A stretch of DNA of 33,724 nt from CAYSPU01 sp964432995 (GTDB lineage: Bacteria; Verrucomicrobiota; Verrucomicrobiia; Limisphaerales; JAHDYP01). Of the stretch, positions 1-7,571 are shown in pieces. The DNA lies in contig CAYSPU010000026.1 of the NCBI GenBank assembly GCA_964432995.1, positions 1 through 33,724 on the forward strand, given 5' to 3'. The position numbers and the translations under genes are program-made. The notes under the pieces were generated by a model. That model did not search any database, was not told where the DNA came from, and was given only the letters and a program-made list of their open reading frames with translations. Numbering within the stretch: the first letter of the stretch is position 1; each line of letters begins with the position of its first letter.

Positions 1-613
1 GACAGTCCCCTGCCGACCGATGACTCCAGAACACATCCAACAGGCCGTCCCGATCATAGTCGGCATCGACGCCGAACGACCCAATGACCGCCGACGACGC
101 CCCCAGACTGAAATCCCCATGCCCATCCCCGTAGCCGATATGCGCCTCCCCGCCAAGCGTCGCCCAGACGTCTTGATTGCCATCGTTGTCCCAGTCGAAC
201 CAACACCAACCCATGTAAGTGGCGCCTGCCAACCCGGGCGGGTCGGGAAACCGGGAGAATGTGCCGTCACCATTGTTGCGGTAGATGGCGAAAGTCCAGT
301 CCACACCGCTGCCAGGTATATCGCGCTCCACGCCCACGTCGGCATAGCCGTCGTTGTCAAAGTCGCCCCAGGAACCGAATCCTGAGACCCCAGTTTCGGA
401 GACCAGCGGTCCTTCGGTGATCTGGGTGAAGTTCACCTGCGCCGAAAGGGCGAGCGGCAGCAGGACCAGTCCAAGAGGCCAACGGAGCCAGCGCAAGCTT
501 CGGAATCGCGGTCTCGAGCTATGCAACGCTGCGGGACGGTGACGTGGTGGCATCGGGCCGTGCCCGGGGTCTGGCGAGACGGCCAAGGGGTGGGTGTTCA
601 CGGGAGTGTTCAT
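1..613 (-). CDS. Secreted FG-GAP/VCBS repeat protein (3' end beyond window)
   Basis: Reading the minus strand from an ATG at 613 (a shorter start is at 553) gives an open frame to the window edge. A basic N-terminus is followed by a hydrophobic stretch (LGLVLLPLALSAQ) that looks like a cleaved signal peptide. After it come repeats of the FG-GAP type with calcium-binding loops: GDFDNDGYADV, FDWDNDGNQDVW and ADYDRDGLLDVFW. These repeats normally build an extracellular beta-propeller, so the product is probably secreted or surface exposed. The C-terminus is missing, so the total length and any sorting signal are unknown. No clear Shine-Dalgarno sequence precedes either start. The specific role cannot be told. 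Confidence 0.8.
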   Translation of the reverse strand, partial: MNTPVNTHPLAVSPDPGHGPMPPRHRPAALHSSRPRFRSLRWLRWPLGLVLLPLALSAQVNFTQITEGPLVSETGVSGFGSWGDFDNDGYADVGVERDIPGSGVDWTFAIYRNNGDGTFSRFPDPPGLAGATYMGWCWFDWDNDGNQDVWATLGGEAHIGYGDGHGDFSLGASSAVIGSFGVDADYDRDGLLDVFWSHRSAGDC

Positions 614-968
614 GGTTCTAGTCTGTTGTTCACCTGTGTTTCAAGGAGAGAGTCTTCATGCAGTGGCCGAGGAATGGTTGCCGGGGGCGCCATGCCACTC
701 GATTGGGGTGCCATGGATGTCGACCTCTTGCTGTGCGCATTCCCGTTCATCACCCCTTATAAGAGGGATTCAGCGGGACGGATCACAAGGAATCTGCAGT
801 GAATCGCGGATTTCGCGGATCACGCGGATGGTGAAGAGGTTACGGCACGGGCCAAGCTCTGGTTCAGACCCGAGACAGGTTCCTATCGCTGCTCCAGAAT
901 ATTGACCGCCAATACTGAAGCCAATCCTGAAGCTTGAGGTCACGGTCAGGGAGCGATAGAGTGTCGCC
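614..968. other. Intergenic region, no gene seen
   Basis: About 355 bases between the start of the secreted FG-GAP gene and the DUF4160 gene. No reading frame here has recognisable protein features. It holds a partly palindromic motif around CCCCTTATAAGAGGG (near 755-769) and three CGCGGAT units at a 9-base period (805-829). It probably contains the divergent promoters of the flanking genes, but no -35/-10 pair is convincing. Confidence 0.5.
805..829. repeat. Three CGCGGAT units at 9-base period
   Basis: CGCGGAT occurs at 805-811, 814-820 and 823-829, each separated by two bases. It lies outside any supported gene. Function is unknown. It could be a short intergenic repeat or a regulator binding array upstream of the DUF4160/DUF2442 pair. 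Confidence 0.5.
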
Positions 969-1205
969 ATGCCGGAAGTGCTGCGGACCCGGGGTTTCAG
1001 GTTCTTCTTCTTCAGTCGGGAAGGCCATGAACCGCGGCACATTCACGTTGAACGCGCCGAAAAGTATGCGAAGTACTGGCTCGAGCCGGTCGAGTTGGCC
1101 GAGTCTCGTGGGTTTCGGAGCCACGAGCTCACGGTGCTCCGCCGCATGATTGAGGAGAATCGCGATGACTTTATCAACGCTTGGGACAGGCACCACAGCC
1201 AGTAA
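969..1205 (+). CDS. DUF4160 domain protein (putative TA-like pair, first gene)
   Basis: The product has 78 residues, typical for DUF4160. The family pattern is clear: MPEVLRTRGFRFFFFSREG at the start, the EPRHIHVE box with its conserved histidines, then an ELTVLRRMIEEN C-terminal helix. DUF4160 proteins are usually encoded beside DUF2442 proteins, and both are suspected to form toxin-antitoxin-like modules, though the biochemistry is not settled. The next gene here is a DUF2442 gene whose start lies inside the last 41 bases of this one, so the two are likely translated as a coupled pair. A weak AGGGAG lies upstream of the ATG. Confidence 0.85.
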   Translation: MPEVLRTRGFRFFFFSREGHEPRHIHVERAEKYAKYWLEPVELAESRGFRSHELTVLRRMIEENRDDFINAWDRHHSQ

Positions 1206-1425
1206 ACCTGTAGGCGACGCGGTGGACGTTTCCTTCGCTGCAGATTCGCTGGTCGTCACGCTGGCAGATGGGCGGACCGTATCTGCACCACTGGAGTGGT
1301 TTCCGCGTTTGCTCCGCGCCACCCCGAAGCAGAGGCGGAATTGGCGACTCATCGGCCAGGGCGTGGGGATCCACTGGGAGGACGTCGACGAGGACATCTC
1401 CGTCCGCAGCCTGTTGGCGCATTGA
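1165..1425 (+). CDS. DUF2442 domain protein (partner of DUF4160)
   Basis: The product has 86 residues. The DUF2442 signature is visible: VSFAADSLVVTLADGRTVSAPLEWFPRLL written in pieces as DSLVVTLADGR, SAPLEWFPRLL, RRNWRLIGQGVGIHW and EDISVRSLL. The ATG at 1165 was chosen because GAGGAGAA lies at good spacing upstream, inside the DUF4160 gene. A TTG at 1150 in the same frame would add five residues. The overlap with DUF4160 implies coupled expression. In the family this is thought to be the small partner or antitoxin-like protein, but that is inference. It converges with the kinase gene, with a long hairpin between them. Confidence 0.85.
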   Translation: MTLSTLGTGTTASKPVGDAVDVSFAADSLVVTLADGRTVSAPLEWFPRLLRATPKQRRNWRLIGQGVGIHWEDVDEDISVRSLLAH

Positions 1426-1471
1426 AAGGCATCTCCGATCCATGGCTCGGCGCTGATAGGGGCACTGAAGG

Positions 1472-1536
1472 GGAACCGCGAAACACGAAAGCAGTTTCGA
1501 GAATTCCCTTTCGTATTTGGCGTATTTCGCGGTTCC
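1472..1536. terminator. Long inverted repeat between convergent genes
   Basis: A perfect 12-base arm GGAACCGCGAAA (1472-1483) pairs with TTTCGCGGTTCC (1525-1536). Inside it ACGAAAG (1485-1491) can pair with CTTTCGT (1508-1514). It sits between the end of the DUF2442 gene (1425) and the end of the kinase gene (1544), where a bidirectional terminator is expected. There is no clear U-run, so the termination role is inferred from position and symmetry. Confidence 0.5.
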
Positions 1537-1543
1537 GCCCGCC

Positions 1544-4500
1544 TCATTCCACCGTGATCGCAATCAGGAACGGTGCGGACTCGCTCAACGCCGAGACGTA
1601 GTCCAGAAACCGCACGACCTCCTGCGGCCGGGGATTCTCGATCGTCGTGAGGTAGAGCCGGAGTTGGTAGCCCTTCTCGCGGGCAATCGGATTGGAGCCA
1701 GTCCAAACCACCCGGCTCCGCGCCGCAGTCGCTCCGACGGCATCCCGCGGCCGCCACCACCACTCCCGCACATCCTGCCCGTAGAAGATCGGCGAGGCTT
1801 CCTCCCCGGAGTCGTAGCGCCAGACCAAACGGGCGATCTCGTCACCGTCTTTCACCGACTTCTCTGTGGAATCTGTCCCATGCAAAACGTGCAGCCGCCG
1901 GACCTTCTGCTGGACCCGGATGCCTTCCACTCGGGTGGGCAGCCGTTCCCAAGCCCACTGCCAAAAAGGTTCAAGCTCCGTGTGGCGGCGGAGTTGGATC
2001 ACGCCCCGAACGTCGAATCGCACCGCGCCGAGTTCGAGCAGACCAACGCTCAGCTCAGGGAGACCATTCTCAATCTCGGGCCAAAGGAAGACGGGGTGGA
2101 ACGCGGCGCCCAACAGCCCATTGTAATGGTCCGTGAGATCGAGTTGAGCGGGCGTGGCGCGGGCATCGCGCTTGGGCCAGAGGACCGCATTGTCGGGGCG
2201 CGAGCGAATCGGTTCAACGGAGCGCGCCTCGGCGGCCAGACGCGTGCGCCAGTATTCGTCCGCATACCGGCGTGCACGATCCCGGAAGGGCTCGCCAGCA
2301 GTGCCGGGGTAGTCGGCTTCGCGCCAGGGGAAGGTCTCCCATTGTCGCACCGTCGGCTCATATGAGCCGGAGACGATGCGCCGGCTGTCGGTTCTGAAAG
2401 CGACTTGGCACCAGCACTCTGAATGGCCTTTCAAAGTTAGAATCCGCCGGCCGGATTCGAAGTCCCAGAGTTCGGCGCTTGCTTCACCCCAGCCGGTAGC
2501 GTTGTCTTTTCCGCCTGCCGCGACGACCAGTCGCTTGCCATCGCCGCTGAAGGCCATCTTGCATCCGCCGCCTACCCCTGAAGGCCAGGAAGCGAGCAGT
2601 CTCCCGCTCTGCGCGTCGCAGACTCGCAGCGCGAGTTCCATCGCGTAAGCAATCACGAGGTATCGTCCGTCCGGGCTGAATGCCACACCGAATAATGGAC
2701 TCGTAGCCTCGCCACTCTTCTGGAAGAGCAGGCGGCCGCTCTCGGCATCCCACATGGTTAGTCCTCCCTTACTTCCCGTGGCCAGGCGATGACCGTCCGG
2801 GCTGAATGCCACAGCGAACACCTCATTCGAACCGTGATCGAGGCAGTGGATCTGGCGGCCTGTGCCCGCGTCCCAGATCCTGGCTGTTCCGTCAAAACTC
2901 GCCGTCGCAATCCACCTCCCGGTGGGAGCGTAGGCCACCGAACTGCCCCTCCGAGTATGGCCACGCAGACTCAGGAGCAAATGGCCGTCGCGGGTATCCC
3001 ACACTCTTCCGACACGGTCGCTTGCTGCGGTCACCACACGCTGACCGTCTGGGCTAAAGGCAGAACTGCTAGAATTGGCCAGCGTTGACGCCGTGCAATC
3101 GATCGTTACCAAACGCTGCCCGCTCTCCGCATCCCACACGGTCACCCCGTCCCCTGGGTTAGCCACAATTCGGCGACCGTCCGGGCTCACAGACAGAGCC
3201 CAAACACAGAAGGACCCGCGCAAGACCTCCCGGCCCGGCCCGGTGCTCCAGAGCTTAACGGTGCCGTCCTCAGCCCCAGTCGCCAAGCGCGAACCGTCCG
3301 GACTAAAGGCGACCGTCTCGACCCAGGATGAATGCCCCCGGAGTTGAAGCAGCTCACCCCGCTGTTCGAGATCCCACACCCGGACGGTCTTCTCGCTGCC
3401 GATCGTCACCAACATGCTGCCGTCCGGGCTGAAGACAGCCCGGTAAACCCTGGCCGGAATCGCCAGCAATTCCTGGCCACGCTCCATGTCCCACACTCGA
3501 GCCGTGCTCGACTGGCCTCCGGTGCAGAACCTCCGTCCGTCGCCGCTGAAGAAAACCTGCTGCACCAGGGAGGGCTGGGCGCCCCGGATTTCACCCAACT
3601 CGATCTTCGCGGACGCGTTGGTCCACAAGCTGGCGATCCCCTTGGAACCGATCGTCACGAACCGATCGGCCGTCGGGCTGATGAAAAGCGAACCGCCGGA
3701 AGCAGGCGGCAGGGCGAGAGGTTTCGCGACAACCTCACGGGCACTGTCGCGGGCAACGGTGTTGCCCGCCCACAGATCGGATGGTGGGCGGCCAGCACCG
3801 TCTGGCCGCTCGTGTGGCCCGGTCGCCAGGTCAGGGGTCTCCGCCGTGTCAACCAGCACCGCACCACCTTCTGTCCGAACCAGCAGTCGACTTCTGTCCG
3901 ACAGGAACATCGTCGCCGTGACGGGGGTTTCGGTTCGGCAACGCCCGACCACCGCCCCGGTCGTCGCGTCACAAACGCTGACTTCCCTGCCGCCGCCCAA
4001 GGCGAGCCGCTTGCCATCGGGTCGGTAGGACAGTTGCTCGACCTTCCCGGTCGCCAGGCGGAACTCCCATTGCTTGCGCCAAGCGCCTGCCTCCCAGACC
4101 TCCGCGACGCCGTCCGTGAACAAGGCTGCCAGTTGTGGAGATGCAGGGTTGAACACGATGTTCGTGGCCGGGCGGTTTGTGCCTCCCAGGACGAAGAGCC
4201 GATGACCGTCCTTGGCATCCCACACCTTGACTGATCCGTCCCAGCCCAGGGACGCAAGCTGCGAACCGTCGTGGTTGAAGAGGACGTTCTGCACGAGCGT
4301 CACCGCGGTCCAATTCAGGAGCAACGCATCGAACTTGATGTCCGTGTGAGCAGGGATGGAGAGGATGTCCTGGTGGCAGCGAAAGAAGAGGTGACCCCAC
4401 TCCCAGTGGCGGAATCGAGGCGGGCATTTGAGCAGAGTCTCCTTGGCTTGGTCGATATCGCCCTTCTCCACCAGCTCCTGCGCCAGGCTAATGAGGGCGT

Positions 4501-5779
4501 AGTAGTTCTCGCGCTCTTCTGTCCGATGCGATGCGGAGATCCGAACAGCGGCCACAGTCGAGACGACGGCTACGGCAACCAGCGCGGCCGCGACTGCACC
4601 GATCAGACCAGCCACTACGGGACGGCGTCGGCACCAACGCCAGGTCCGACCAAGCGGTCCCAGGGGTCGCGCCCGAATGGGTTCGCCCTTCAGAAAGCGG
4701 TCCAACTCGTCCCCGAGTTCACTCGCGCTGGCGTATCGCCGTGCGGGATCTTTCTCGAGACACTTCAGACAGAGCGTCTCCAGATCCCGCGGGACCTGGG
4801 CATTCAGCTTCCGAGGACTCGGTGGGTCGTCGTGGATCACCTGGTGCACGAGCATCCGGGTGTTCCCCCGGAACGGCAGTTCCCCCGTCAGCAACTGGAA
4901 CAACACCACACCTAGTGAGTAGAGATCCGTCCGACGATCCGCTTGATGGGCTTCGCCCCGCGCCAGTTCCGGGCTCATGTAGGCCGGCGTGCCCAGCAAC
5001 TGGCCGTCCAGCGTCATCGTCACTTCGCCCGCCTCGCGTCGGGCCAAGCCGAAATCCGTCAGGTGCGGCTCGCCTTTGGCGTCCAGGAGAATGTTGCCCG
5101 GTTTGATGTCGCGATGGATGACGCCCTGCCCGTGGGCATGCTCGAGGGCTGAAGCGAGCTTGCGGCAGAGCCGAGCGGCTTCCCGGGCGCTGACCCGCTT
5201 GCCCGCCAGCCATTCGGCCAGCGACACACCTTCGACATAGTCGCAAACGATGTAGACCGTGTCGTCCTCGCGGCCGACTTCGAACACGCTCACGATGTTC
5301 GGATGGCGCAGTTGGGCGGCCGCACGGGCTTCGCGGAGGAACTTGTCGATCTCCGTCGGCTCCAGTTTTCCGTGGCGCGGGATCTTGATGGCGACCAGTC
5401 TGTCGAGCCGCGTGTCGCGTGCCTTCCACACCGTGCCGAAGGCGCCCGTGCCGAGCTTGGCCAGAATCTCAAACTGGCCGATCCGGTCGAGGGCCGCTGC
5501 CGTCTCGCCGACCGCCTTGTCGTCCACGATGCTGAACGTGGTGCCGCAGGAATCGCAGCGGATGTCGGAGAGACTGCCCCCCTCTCTCAACTCGATTTGG
5601 CGCCCGCACTGCGGGCAGCGAACGCGTAGACCGGAGCCGGCAGGGCGCGACTTCTCCGATTGCGGTAGGGTGCACCGGGCGAGGCAGCGTCGACACAACC
5701 CCTTCAGGCGGTGACGCGAGACCGGCCCCCCACAGCGCGGGCAAACGGACGATCCGGACTGGTCAACATCGGTGTCCAT
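1544..5779 (-). CDS. Membrane Ser/Thr protein kinase with zinc ribbons and WD40 repeats
   Basis: A 1411-residue protein. Residues 13-35 (CPRC...CRRC) and 55-78 (CPQC...CDSC) are zinc-ribbon-like pairs. The kinase domain starts near residue 101: glycine loop GTGAFGTV at 110-117, VAIK lysine at 132, catalytic loop HRDIKPGN at 222-229, DFG at 242-244 and APE-like AYMSPE at 266-271. All catalytic residues are present, so it should be active. One membrane segment lies near 388-412, followed by a long run of WD40 repeats (FSPDG...WD units) to about residue 1180. The last 170 residues form a separate domain (GAVRFDVRGVIQL ... SAPFLIAITVE) seen in other verrucomicrobial proteins. The kinase should be cytoplasmic and the propeller on the other side of the membrane. 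The nearby ECF sigma gene on the same strand suggests the kinase controls that factor. Confidence 0.93.
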   Translation of the reverse strand: MDTDVDQSGSSVCPRCGGPVSRHRLKGLCRRCLARCTLPQSEKSRPAGSGLRVRCPQCGRQIELREGGSLSDIRCDSCGTTFSIVDDKAVGETAAALDRIGQFEILAKLGTGAFGTVWKARDTRLDRLVAIKIPRHGKLEPTEIDKFLREARAAAQLRHPNIVSVFEVGREDDTVYIVCDYVEGVSLAEWLAGKRVSAREAARLCRKLASALEHAHGQGVIHRDIKPGNILLDAKGEPHLTDFGLARREAGEVTMTLDGQLLGTPAYMSPELARGEAHQADRRTDLYSLGVVLFQLLTGELPFRGNTRMLVHQVIHDDPPSPRKLNAQVPRDLETLCLKCLEKDPARRYASASELGDELDRFLKGEPIRARPLGPLGRTWRWCRRRPVVAGLIGAVAAALVAVAVVSTVAAVRISASHRTEERENYYALISLAQELVEKGDIDQAKETLLKCPPRFRHWEWGHLFFRCHQDILSIPAHTDIKFDALLLNWTAVTLVQNVLFNHDGSQLASLGWDGSVKVWDAKDGHRLFVLGGTNRPATNIVFNPASPQLAALFTDGVAEVWEAGAWRKQWEFRLATGKVEQLSYRPDGKRLALGGGREVSVCDATTGAVVGRCRTETPVTATMFLSDRSRLLVRTEGGAVLVDTAETPDLATGPHERPDGAGRPPSDLWAGNTVARDSAREVVAKPLALPPASGGSLFISPTADRFVTIGSKGIASLWTNASAKIELGEIRGAQPSLVQQVFFSGDGRRFCTGGQSSTARVWDMERGQELLAIPARVYRAVFSPDGSMLVTIGSEKTVRVWDLEQRGELLQLRGHSSWVETVAFSPDGSRLATGAEDGTVKLWSTGPGREVLRGSFCVWALSVSPDGRRIVANPGDGVTVWDAESGQRLVTIDCTASTLANSSSSAFSPDGQRVVTAASDRVGRVWDTRDGHLLLSLRGHTRRGSSVAYAPTGRWIATASFDGTARIWDAGTGRQIHCLDHGSNEVFAVAFSPDGHRLATGSKGGLTMWDAESGRLLFQKSGEATSPLFGVAFSPDGRYLVIAYAMELALRVCDAQSGRLLASWPSGVGGGCKMAFSGDGKRLVVAAGGKDNATGWGEASAELWDFESGRRILTLKGHSECWCQVAFRTDSRRIVSGSYEPTVRQWETFPWREADYPGTAGEPFRDRARRYADEYWRTRLAAEARSVEPIRSRPDNAVLWPKRDARATPAQLDLTDHYNGLLGAAFHPVFLWPEIENGLPELSVGLLELGAVRFDVRGVIQLRRHTELEPFWQWAWERLPTRVEGIRVQQKVRRLHVLHGTDSTEKSVKDGDEIARLVWRYDSGEEASPIFYGQDVREWWWRPRDAVGATAARSRVVWTGSNPIAREKGYQLRLYLTTIENPRPQEVVRFLDYVSALSESAPFLIAITVE

Positions 5780-5830
5780 GGCCTTCCATGAATGCTTAGA
5801 GGATTTTCGCGTAGAAGATCACAGAGTTTC

Positions 5831-5861
5831 TTGCTCTTGCTCTTGCTCTTAATCTTGCTCT
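5831..5861. repeat. TTGCTC hexamer tract 1
   Basis: Tandem TTGCTC units interrupted by TTAATC, just upstream of the kinase start. It is the inverted complement of tract 2 (5915-5950), so the two could fold into a hairpin with a loop of about 53 bases in the transcript reading into the kinase gene. Confidence 0.8.
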
Positions 5862-5914
5862 CAACCTCGCTCGCGTCCCCCGGGCGCAAACCGCGCGCGC
5901 AGTATCGGCTGGCA

Positions 5915-5950
5915 GAGCAAGAGCAAGAGCAGGATCAAGAGCAAGAAGGG
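5915..5950. repeat. GAGCAA hexamer tract 2
   Basis: Tandem GAGCAA units with one GGATCAA interruption, directly after the end of the four-helix-bundle gene. It is complementary to tract 1. Confidence 0.8.
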
Positions 5951-5958
5951 AGACGGTC

Positions 5959-6390
5959 CTACTCATGCTGTTCCTTATCGGCGTCGGCCGACGCCCGGTA
6001 CGCCACTGGCTCCTCGCCCAGTCGATCGGGCGAGATGCTCCGGACCAATCCGATCAGCAAAGCCACGACTTCGACGAGGACTTCTTTTCCCACACGGATC
6101 TGTTCAGCGGCACTCTTGCCTTTGGCGACGAGCACATCCAGGCAGGCTGCGCACTCGAGGGCCGAGCCTCGCGCGCTGTCGAAGTAGCGACAGCGATCCG
6201 GCGCCGTGAATTTGGCGTTACCCTCGGCGATGTTCAGGGGAATCGAGGTCGAGGCGCGATCCAGTTGGTCGCAGACGGACAGTCTGGCGGGCAAGTTCTC
6301 CAGCAACTCGCTTGACCAAGCGACAAACTGAATGCTGCGTTGATAGGCGATGAGTCTTTCGTGATCGAACTGGGCATGGGGCTTGTTCAT
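5959..6390 (-). CDS. Four-helix-bundle protein (S23 / 23S rRNA-IVP-like family)
   Basis: The start at 6390 gives 143 residues, close to the usual 115-130 of the family. A longer reading from 6435 would only translate hexamer repeat as poly-Leu. Family features are visible: FDHERLIAYQRSIQF at the N-terminus, then LDRASTSIPLNIAEG, the most conserved motif, and a following ECAACLDVL helix. These small cytoplasmic helical bundles are common in Bacteroidota, Planctomycetota and Verrucomicrobiota. Their function is not established. The gene lies between the ECF sigma and kinase genes on the same strand, with GAGCAA/TTGCTC tracts on both sides. It may be an inserted cassette rather than part of the signalling module. 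Confidence 0.88.
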   Translation of the reverse strand: MNKPHAQFDHERLIAYQRSIQFVAWSSELLENLPARLSVCDQLDRASTSIPLNIAEGNAKFTAPDRCRYFDSARGSALECAACLDVLVAKGKSAAEQIRVGKEVLVEVVALLIGLVRSISPDRLGEEPVAYRASADADKEQHE

Positions 6391-6404
6391 GGGGATGAAG
6401 AGCT

Positions 6405-6440
6405 GGAGCAAGATTAAGAGCAAGAGCAAGAGCAAGAAAG
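6405..6440. repeat. GAGCAA hexamer tract 3
   Basis: Tandem GAGCAA units interrupted by ATTAA, immediately upstream of the four-helix-bundle start. It is the inverted complement of tract 4 (6468-6518), with about 27 bases between the arms. Confidence 0.8.
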
Positions 6441-6467
6441 CAGAACTGCGTCAGCCCCTCAGCGGCC

Positions 6468-6518
6468 CTTGCTCTCAATCTTGCTCTTGCTCTTGCTCTT
6501 GCTCTTGCTCTTGCTCTC
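6468..6518. repeat. TTGCTC hexamer tract 4
   Basis: The longest tract: about eight TTGCTC units with one CTCAATC interruption. It lies just after the end of the ECF sigma gene. With tract 3 it could form a long hairpin in the minus-strand transcript and attenuate read-through from the sigma gene. Confidence 0.8.
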
Positions 6519-6530
6519 ACGTAGCCAAAC

Positions 6531-7283
6531 TCACTTTGTTACCAGGTCGATCAGGTAATGCAGCTCGGCATCCACTTCGGCAGGGTCCTCGACTGTGTGA
6601 GCGATCTCCGATCGAATCAGGGCGCGATACCGCTCCCGCAAGCGGGACACAGCCATCGTGACCGCGTGGCCGTTCAACCCCAACCGCTCCCCCACCTCGC
6701 GGTAATCACCCTCGTCCGGGGAACGCGTGAGAAACTCCGACAAAGCCTCGAAGAGAGCAGCTTTGCCCGACGCCCGATGCTCTTCCTCCAACGCGTCCAA
6801 AGCGCGACCCATCACGGCTTCAGCCCAGAGCACATCGAAGTGGCGTTCGGGCGGCTCCTGACTGTTGGCTTCTGAGGAGTAGCGGGTTTCAAGCACCGCT
6901 GGGTCGACCGTGAGGATGCTCAAGCCGCCCCCGCGCTTGGTCGTGCGCACCTTGTCCCATTCGTCGCACAGAAAATGCGTCAGGCTCGCGAGCAGGAAAG
7001 TCCGGAATCGCCCCTTCTCCGCCAGGACGTCCTTGAGGTAGTGCTTCTCGAGGAACCGCTCGAAGAAGGCCTGGGTCAGGTCCTTGGCTTCTTCTGGAGG
7101 ATGTCCCTTCCGCCGAACGAACGCGTAGAGCGGATACCAGTAAGTCCGGCACAATCTGTCGAGGGCCTCCGCCGAATCGGGTGAGGCGCTATCGCCCGCA
7201 GCCAGCACCGTGCTCCAGTGTGTCGTCGCGAACTCGGCGGCCGTCCGCTCTCGCGCTTCGTCCTCTGACTGGTTCGAGGACAT
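6531..7283 (-). CDS. ECF-type RNA polymerase sigma factor
   Basis: The ATG at 7283 gives 250 residues. A longer frame exists from 7358, but its N-terminus looks non-coding. The region 2 core is visible: RLCRTYWYPLYAFVRRKG, EEAKDLTQAFFERFLEK, then GRFRTFLLASLTHFLCDEWDK for promoter melting. Region 4 is DYREVGERLGLNGHAVTMAVSRLRERYRALI, a helix-turn-helix for the -35 element. No anti-sigma gene is adjacent. The next same-strand genes are the four-helix-bundle protein and a transmembrane kinase. In ECF43-type systems (Vibrio EcfP/PknT) a kinase activates the sigma factor by phosphorylation, and a similar arrangement is plausible here, by inference. The protein should act in the cytoplasm. Confidence 0.9.
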   Translation of the reverse strand: MSSNQSEDEARERTAAEFATTHWSTVLAAGDSASPDSAEALDRLCRTYWYPLYAFVRRKGHPPEEAKDLTQAFFERFLEKHYLKDVLAEKGRFRTFLLASLTHFLCDEWDKVRTTKRGGGLSILTVDPAVLETRYSSEANSQEPPERHFDVLWAEAVMGRALDALEEEHRASGKAALFEALSEFLTRSPDEGDYREVGERLGLNGHAVTMAVSRLRERYRALIRSEIAHTVEDPAEVDAELHYLIDLVTK

Positions 7284-7430
7284 GGTCCCAGGTTTCCCTT
7301 GCTCCCAGCCGTCCGTGTTGCCGCGATGGCTCCCAAAGACCCAAGACGGGGGCCGCACTCAGGACCGGCCAGGAGTTCAGTCAATACTTGACCACGTTCG
7401 GAGGGTTCGGACGAGCAGAAAAACGGGGGT

Positions 7431-7475
7431 TGGTGCCCCGGCCAGGACTCGAACCTGGGACCAATTGATTAAGAG
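7431..7475. other. attL: 45-bp duplicate of tRNA-Lys 3' half
   Basis: Bases 7431-7475 are identical to 17318-17362, the 3' 45 bases of the tRNA-Lys gene including CCA. The match stops sharply on both sides (T versus C before, A versus T after). Here the tRNA 5' half is missing, so this is the displaced original 3' end left by integration. Confidence 0.95.
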
Positions 7476-7547
7476 AAAGTGGACGGCGGAAATCGCAAAG
7501 ACCGGCGCTTCCAAGGGCTTACAGCGGAAAGTGCTTGTTTTCCTAAG

Positions 7548-7561
7548 GAATCGTGCGATTC
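7548..7561. promoter_or_regulatory. Palindrome upstream of the integrase gene
   Basis: GAATCGTGCGATTC has perfect 6-base arms around TG. It ends 10 bases before the integrase ATG and abuts its GAGGG ribosome site. It may be an operator for a regulator of the integrase. A chance palindrome cannot be ruled out. Confidence 0.35.
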
Positions 7562-7571
7562 TGAGGGCACC

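Noticed and set aside
6391..6435. Poly-Leu signal peptide on the four-helix-bundle protein
   Set aside because: It is only the translation of the hexamer tract. The family starts at the Met encoded at 6390.
5831..6518. Hexamer tracts as a CRISPR array
   Set aside because: The units are 6 bases with no unique spacers and no cas genes are nearby.
7479..7571. Longer integrase N-terminus from an ATG beside attL
   Set aside because: It has no ribosome site, and the added residues would come from the att-proximal leader. ATG 7572 has GAGGG upstream.
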